A DNA stretch of 64,000 nt from positions 2,552,166-2,616,165 of the forward strand of contig NC_087069.1 in NCBI RefSeq assembly GCF_963678635.1, written 5' to 3'. The position numbers were made by a program, and so were the translations under genes. Positions 59,801-64,000 of this stretch are shown one piece after another (position 1 is the stretch's first letter; every line of letters begins with the position of its first letter). The notes beneath the pieces were generated by a model. It saw only the letters and a list, made by a program, of their open reading frames with translations, did not search any database and had not been told where the DNA came from. This DNA is from Symsagittifera roscoffensis. Taxonomy: Eukaryota; Xenacoelomorpha; Acoela; Convolutidae.

Positions 59801-60027
59801 TTAGACAAGTTGTTAAAATCGTACCTGTGGATATATTCAAGGGTTTTGGAAAGTTGGAGGAATAGTTCGAGAATAGTGTAGAAAATTAAAAAAATGTTAC
59901 AAAAAATGATTAAGATTATTAGAAAAGATTCAAGTATATCAAAAAGAAATATTATAAAGGCTTCAAGTATTGAAAAAAAATGTTTAAAATTTATAAGTAT
60001 TTGAGCAACTGTTTGAGAGAAGAGCAT
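59797..60027 (-). CDS. Small hydrophobic protein, 76 aa
   Basis: A 76-residue ORF whose residues about 16-61 are almost continuously hydrophobic (Phe, Ile, Leu), enough for two membrane passes, followed by a polar end LEYIHRYDFNNLSK. It starts with ATG at 60,027, about 600 nt after the pol stop, and its TGA overlaps the next ATG. A donor-like CCACAG|GTACGA occurs inside the last codons (about 59,825), so part of this ORF could be an exon. However, the phase does not fit the AG sites at 59,571-59,559. AT-rich DNA can produce such frames by chance. The paired arrangement raises the likelihood that it is real. Confidence 0.45.
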   Translation of the reverse strand: MLFSQTVAQILINFKHFFSILEAFIIFLFDILESFLIILIIFCNIFLIFYTILELFLQLSKTLEYIHRYDFNNLSK

Positions 60028-60628
60028 TTAAGAAATGATCTCTTGGTCGAATATTTTTTGCTGTTTGAGGCGATTTTCTAGTGTGGTCGAATTATTTATT
60101 ATTTTTTTTGACAAGTGGGTTGAGTTTTGTAAAAAATTGTTGGGGGCAATTTTCATGGTGACTGGGAGGTCGTCTTTTTCTTTATTTTTGTTTGTCAAAT
60201 GATCCGGGGTATGGTGAGATTTTTATACTTTAGGCTAATTAAAATGTTCATTTTGTTACTTTAGGCTAAGTTAACAAATTTGCTTTGGGGGTATTCGTGG
60301 TCTGAGTTGGGGAAATATTGTTGATCTTTGGGTTATTAGATAAGGGAGGGGTACGGTATTATGGTGATATTTATTTTAGTTGTCAAGTTGGAGTGGTTTG
60401 CTTATTTTTGACCTGGAGGTCGTAAAGTTATAGTTAGAGATGTGCCTGGAGTTCTAGATTATTCGTCTAATTGATCTTAGTTTGAGTTAGAGAAAGTGGC
60501 GGATTGGATGAATCCTATTGGTCTATTTTGAACTAGAATTATTGCGTACTTGTGAGCATGTTATTTTGAAAAATTGAAATGAAAAATGTTACGGAGGTTT
60601 CAAGATTGTGAAGTATGAAATCTTAAAA
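60028..60628 (-). other. Non-coding gap between pol and the micro-ORFs
   Basis: No open frame of note on the coding strand. It probably holds leader or splice-acceptor sequence for the downstream genes. I could not single out one convincing acceptor. Confidence 0.4.
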
Positions 60629-63600
60629 TTACTTTTTAAATTCTACTTTCTTTAATATTTTAGATTGGGGGATGAACATTTTGTAGTTTTTACGTGGTTG
60701 ATTTCGGAGTCTTGTTGTTTTTCTATGTTCAGATTTGTCTATTTCTTCTTGGGGTATTATTTGTTCTGTCATTTTTCTATTTTTTCTTTGTTTTGGAGAT
60801 TCTTTATGGTTTTGTGTATTGTTTTTGGTGGCGGTTGGTTTTGTGTTTTGATTTTCGGTGGGGTTATCATTTTGTTCTGTGTTTTTCAGATGTGGTTCAT
60901 TTTGAATGATTTTTAATCCTGTGAAAGAATATAATTGAGTTAATTCGCGGAGTGCGTATTCTTTTGGGTAATAAGGTAATAGGTTGTTTCGATGTTGAAC
61001 GATTTCTTTTGTGTTTGAGTCGGTAATTTTATATGTGACATGAGTGGGTTTTGCAATTATTTGGTATGGTCCTTTTCGAAGGGGTTGTAATTTTTTAGAA
61101 ATTCCTTTTTGAGTATTAAAATTAGGTATTAAAACAAATGTTCCAATTTTTAAATCGGAGGCTGGTGTAAAACGTGAATTGATTTGTTCATTGATGTTTT
61201 GTCTTTGTAATAACTTTTTTGTTATTTTTTGATAAATTTCATTGTGTTTTTTATCTCTATTTAGAATCCATTCGGTGTGTGTACCGGAGGCTAGTTTAAG
61301 AATTTGTGGGTGATGAAAATGATCTTCATCATGTGTATGTAAAGGTAGGTTATAACAAATTGAGTCTTTATTTGGTTGACAATAACCTTGTGCGTTTTTA
61401 TGAGAATTTGCTGTAAACATTATTGGTTTGCGTGGCTTTTGGTTAAAAACCATTTCGTATGGTGACATTCCTAAAGTTGTCGTTATTTGTGAATTATATG
61501 CTAAGGGAAATAATTTTACATCTGCTGACCATTCGGTATATTTTGTATCATTTCCGTTGATGATACATCTAAGATATTCTTGTAATGAACGGTTCATACC
61601 TTCGACTAAGCCGTTTGTCCAAGGTGCATGAGATGTACGTGGTTTGTGTTTAATGTTATATAAATGACATAGTGTGATAATTTCATTATTTATGAATTCT
61701 GTACCGTTGTCTGTAACTAAAATTTCTGGTAGTCCGAATTTTGCTATCCAGTGTTCATAGAGTGTTGTGTAAGCGTAATAAGCGTTACAATGGGGTACTG
61801 GGTTAAGTGCTACATAATGTGTAAATGCGTCAACAATTACCATAATGTAGGAGTTTCCTTCGGATGAGGGTGAAATTGGTCCCTTAGTATCAAATGAGAT
61901 ACGATGGTTAAAGTACAAGCTTTGTCCTTTAAAATCTTGTTTTTGTGCTATTTGTTTTTGATTTGGGTAAGGTTTATTTAGTTGACATACTATACAATCA
62001 TTGCATAGTACTTTTATCCAAATTGGTGCATTTGGGAAGTAAAAATTTTGTATAAAATTTGAATATGTTTTTTCTGATCCAGAGTGTCCTTTAATATTTT
62101 GTGTATGTGAAATATTAAAAGCTATAAGAATCATACTTAAAGGGAGACACGGAACTGTAGATTCATTCAGGTTATACTCTAAAAGGTCTGTATTTTCGTT
62201 AATTGTTGTATTATTGAATTTTCGAAAATATCGGAGGAGTGTTTTATTTCCTAAAATAGTTGTATCTGCCTTGACGGGTTTAGTTTTATATTTGTGCCAT
62301 GATTTTAGTTGTCTAATTATCGGGTCAAGATTTTGATATTGTTTCAGTGTTGAAATTGTAATTATTTCTGTTGGGGGGAGAAAAATGTTTTCGATTTCTA
62401 ATTTAGATAAGGGTATTGTATCAAGTGGGTCATGGAGGTCAAAAACTTGATTTATTGTGTATTTTGAATCATTTGTTTGTGGTCCTGATAAATTTATTTT
62501 ATCAGTTAAATCTTCTTTTTCAATTAGTGGAAAATGGTCTTTCTTAGGCGGGTGTTGTTTTGTTCGTTTTTGTTGGGTGTTATTTTTTATCCATTGAGAA
62601 TATGGGATTGGTTTGAAAGTTGATGTTCCAAGTAGATCAACTTCATAATGATTATTTTGACAATCTAAATAAAGTGGAAAATGTTGTAAATTATTTATTT
62701 GTGATTGTTCAATATCAGTTTTTACTGCATATTTGCATTCCAATCGGGGTGATGTTTCGTTTTCTGCAAGGTAGAATTTTATGTTTTTGGGTATTTCAAC
62801 TGTTGTTTTTCGTGTAAGTAATTCAGGTGGTGTATTTCGACTTAAGGTGTCTGGTAATGCAAGATTTTTTCCTGCAGTCCAAACTATATGTAAGTTTGGA
62901 AATTTCATTAGAATTAGTTGAAATCTGTAAACTCGGTGGTTTGGATTAGACTTTTGTGTAAAAAGAAAAATGATTGGTTTATGGTCTGTGAATAGAACTG
63001 TTGGATGTTTTGATCCAAGTATCAGAAATTCATATTCTGTCAGTGTATATATTATGGCTGTGCATTCTCTCATTAGAGTTGAGAGTCGTAGCTCTGCTTG
63101 AGTGAATAGTCGAGAATTTGCTGATATGAGGTTCATTTTATTTGTACCATTATGTGATTGTAATAGTGCTGCACCGATGCCAAAGTTCGAAGCATCGCAC
63201 ATTGCATAAAATGGTTGATTTGAGTCTGGAATTGTGTTTGAAATTTGTTCAGTTAAAAGTTTCTTTATTTCTTCAAATCGTGTTTGATGTTCTGTGTTCC
63301 ATTCAAAATTATTTTGTTGTCTAAGGATGTTATAAAATGGTCGTAGATATAATTGCATTTTATAAACATATTTACTTAAAAAGTTTAACATTCCAAGAAA
63401 TTCTTGGATTTTCTTTTTATTTGTTGGTGGTTGAAGTTTTTGAATAGCGTCAATGCGTGATTTCAATGGAGTGATTGTTTTTCTTTCTATATTATGTCCT
63501 AAGAATTTAACTCTTGTCAAAAAAAAGTGTGATTTATCGGGGGCGGCCTTCAGATTTTCGTTCTGAAGTATTTGGTGATATTTTTCTAAAACATTGAACA

Positions 63601-64000
63601 TCTCGTCTTTTGTTTGTGATTGCATAAAAACATCGTCTAAATAGGTGATTGCGTTTTTCTTGAGTATTAGTGGTCTAAAAATTTTGCTCATAAAAGCTGA
63701 AAATGCTGCTGGTCCTATGGATATTCCATAGAATAAGCGGTTGAATTCATATTGTTGGTTTCCGATAACAAATTGTGTTAAACGTCGTGATTGTTCATCT
63801 AGTGGCATTTGATTGTATGCACTATTCATATCGGCGGTTGTAAAGTATTTGCCGTTTATTTTTGTTAAAATAACTTGTATTGGTTCAATGGGCCAATTAC
63901 ATTTTGATTCATCTATGAGTGAATTGAGGTATCTAGCGTCGAGAACGATTTTTAATGATTCTCCTTTAGCTAGAATGATAACAGGGTTGATGAATGTGTT
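60629..64000 (-). CDS. pol: Pol polyprotein (reverse transcriptase, RNase H, integrase), 5'-truncated by the window edge
   Basis: The frame is open from 64,000 to a TAA at 60,631-60,629, 1,123 residues visible; numbering below is from the window edge. Reverse transcriptase: the first catalytic Asp in YFTTADMNSAY (57) and YLDD (120-123). RNase H: CDASNFGIGAAL (Asp 269), RECTA (Glu 312), FTDHKP (Asp 339) and LPDTLSR. A long, variable linker of roughly 240 residues follows. Integrase: zinc-binding H-x6-H...C-x2-C (632, 639, 669, 672), then Asp 704 (SFDTKGP), Asp 764 (VTDNGTEF) and Glu 800 (GLVEG) with exact D-35-E spacing. A GPY/F-like module (LRKGPYQII) near 1,000 and a basic tail follow. The product copies element RNA into DNA and inserts it. 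All catalytic residues are present, so the enzyme looks functional. The N-terminal RT, and any protease or Gag, lie outside the window. Confidence 0.97.
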   Translation of the reverse strand, partial: NTFINPVIILAKGESLKIVLDARYLNSLIDESKCNWPIEPIQVILTKINGKYFTTADMNSAYNQMPLDEQSRRLTQFVIGNQQYEFNRLFYGISIGPAAFSAFMSKIFRPLILKKNAITYLDDVFMQSQTKDEMFNVLEKYHQILQNENLKAAPDKSHFFLTRVKFLGHNIERKTITPLKSRIDAIQKLQPPTNKKKIQEFLGMLNFLSKYVYKMQLYLRPFYNILRQQNNFEWNTEHQTRFEEIKKLLTEQISNTIPDSNQPFYAMCDASNFGIGAALLQSHNGTNKMNLISANSRLFTQAELRLSTLMRECTAIIYTLTEYEFLILGSKHPTVLFTDHKPIIFLFTQKSNPNHRVYRFQLILMKFPNLHIVWTAGKNLALPDTLSRNTPPELLTRKTTVEIPKNIKFYLAENETSPRLECKYAVKTDIEQSQINNLQHFPLYLDCQNNHYEVDLLGTSTFKPIPYSQWIKNNTQQKRTKQHPPKKDHFPLIEKEDLTDKINLSGPQTNDSKYTINQVFDLHDPLDTIPLSKLEIENIFLPPTEIITISTLKQYQNLDPIIRQLKSWHKYKTKPVKADTTILGNKTLLRYFRKFNNTTINENTDLLEYNLNESTVPCLPLSMILIAFNISHTQNIKGHSGSEKTYSNFIQNFYFPNAPIWIKVLCNDCIVCQLNKPYPNQKQIAQKQDFKGQSLYFNHRISFDTKGPISPSSEGNSYIMVIVDAFTHYVALNPVPHCNAYYAYTTLYEHWIAKFGLPEILVTDNGTEFINNEIITLCHLYNIKHKPRTSHAPWTNGLVEGMNRSLQEYLRCIINGNDTKYTEWSADVKLFPLAYNSQITTTLGMSPYEMVFNQKPRKPIMFTANSHKNAQGYCQPNKDSICYNLPLHTHDEDHFHHPQILKLASGTHTEWILNRDKKHNEIYQKITKKLLQRQNINEQINSRFTPASDLKIGTFVLIPNFNTQKGISKKLQPLRKGPYQIIAKPTHVTYKITDSNTKEIVQHRNNLLPYYPKEYALRELTQLYSFTGLKIIQNEPHLKNTEQNDNPTENQNTKPTATKNNTQNHKESPKQRKNRKMTEQIIPQEEIDKSEHRKTTRLRNQPRKNYKMFIPQSKILKKVEFKK

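Larger units (their letters stand above)
52031..64000 (-). mobile_element. Env-bearing Ty3/gypsy-type retroelement (endogenous retrovirus-like), 5' part outside window
   Basis: All long minus-strand ORFs from 64,000 down to 54,061 run in one direction and are closely packed. The order is pol, two hydrophobic micro-ORFs, an AUG-less frame, an envelope-like glycoprotein, then an orphan 601-aa ORF. A splice-rich non-coding 3' part follows, then a candidate LTR at about 52,031-52,525. The sense strand is A/C-rich and G-poor over the whole block, unlike the flanking DNA. The integrase D,D35E spacing and the GPY/F-like module place pol near Ty3/gypsy (Metaviridae). Gag, protease, primer-binding site and 5' LTR would be right of 64,000. 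Pol and env frames are intact, so the copy is young or under selection. The left boundary is approximate because only one LTR can be in view. Confidence 0.85.

Noticed and set aside
55064-63324. Plus-strand open frames across the retroelement genes
   Set aside because: Shadows of pol, env and the 601-aa ORF; low-complexity hydrophobic translations caused by the skewed composition.

Overview
This is a eukaryotic, almost certainly invertebrate animal, nuclear window. The evidence is a very long 148-bp satellite array, a terminal exon of a HECT-type ubiquitin ligase with a spliceosomal acceptor, and a Ty3/gypsy-type retroelement carrying an envelope-like glycoprotein gene. The species cannot be named from the sequence alone.

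Layout. (1) Positions 1 to about 43,725 are one uninterrupted, head-to-tail satellite of roughly 295 monomers of 148 bp. It runs off the left edge and is organised into local higher-order repeats with periods of 296, 444, 591-593, 887-890, 1,331 and 2,215 bp. (2) 43,726-50,071 is AT-rich DNA with no convincing gene. It holds two direct copies of a 1.73-kb dispersed element (44,661-46,398 and 47,694-50,070), the second with an internal 644-bp tandem duplication, plus decayed tRNA-like segments and a short inverted repeat. (3) 50,472-50,686 (minus) is the last exon of a HECT E3 ligase. No further exon of that gene is visible. (4) 51,185-51,825 holds a 28-bp minisatellite and a small inverted-repeat DNA transposon. 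(5) From about 52,030 to the right edge lies a minus-strand retroelement, cut by the window end.

The retroelement is the main item. Reading 5'->3' on the minus strand it has: pol (RT, RNase H, HHCC/DD35E integrase and a GPY/F-like module; the 5' part is outside the window); two tiny, very hydrophobic ORFs overlapping by ATGA; a 377-codon open frame with no AUG and one in-frame amber codon; an 869-aa envelope-like glycoprotein with signal peptide, membrane anchor and a PTAP motif in its tail; and a 601-aa orphan ORF in the same frame as env, separated from it by one amber codon and two sense codons. Immediately after the 601-aa ORF stop sits a textbook 79-nt intron (GTAAGT, TACTAAC, TTTCTTTAG). 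The coding strand is A/C-rich and G-poor throughout. Gag and protease, if present, should lie beyond 64,000.

The gene set (extra ORFs both before and after env, stop-start and amber-linked junctions, splice signals) is richer than a standard gypsy/errantivirus layout and is the best candidate here for an undescribed system. Functions of the non-pol, non-env ORFs are unknown to me. Assignments rest on motifs read by eye, with no database search.
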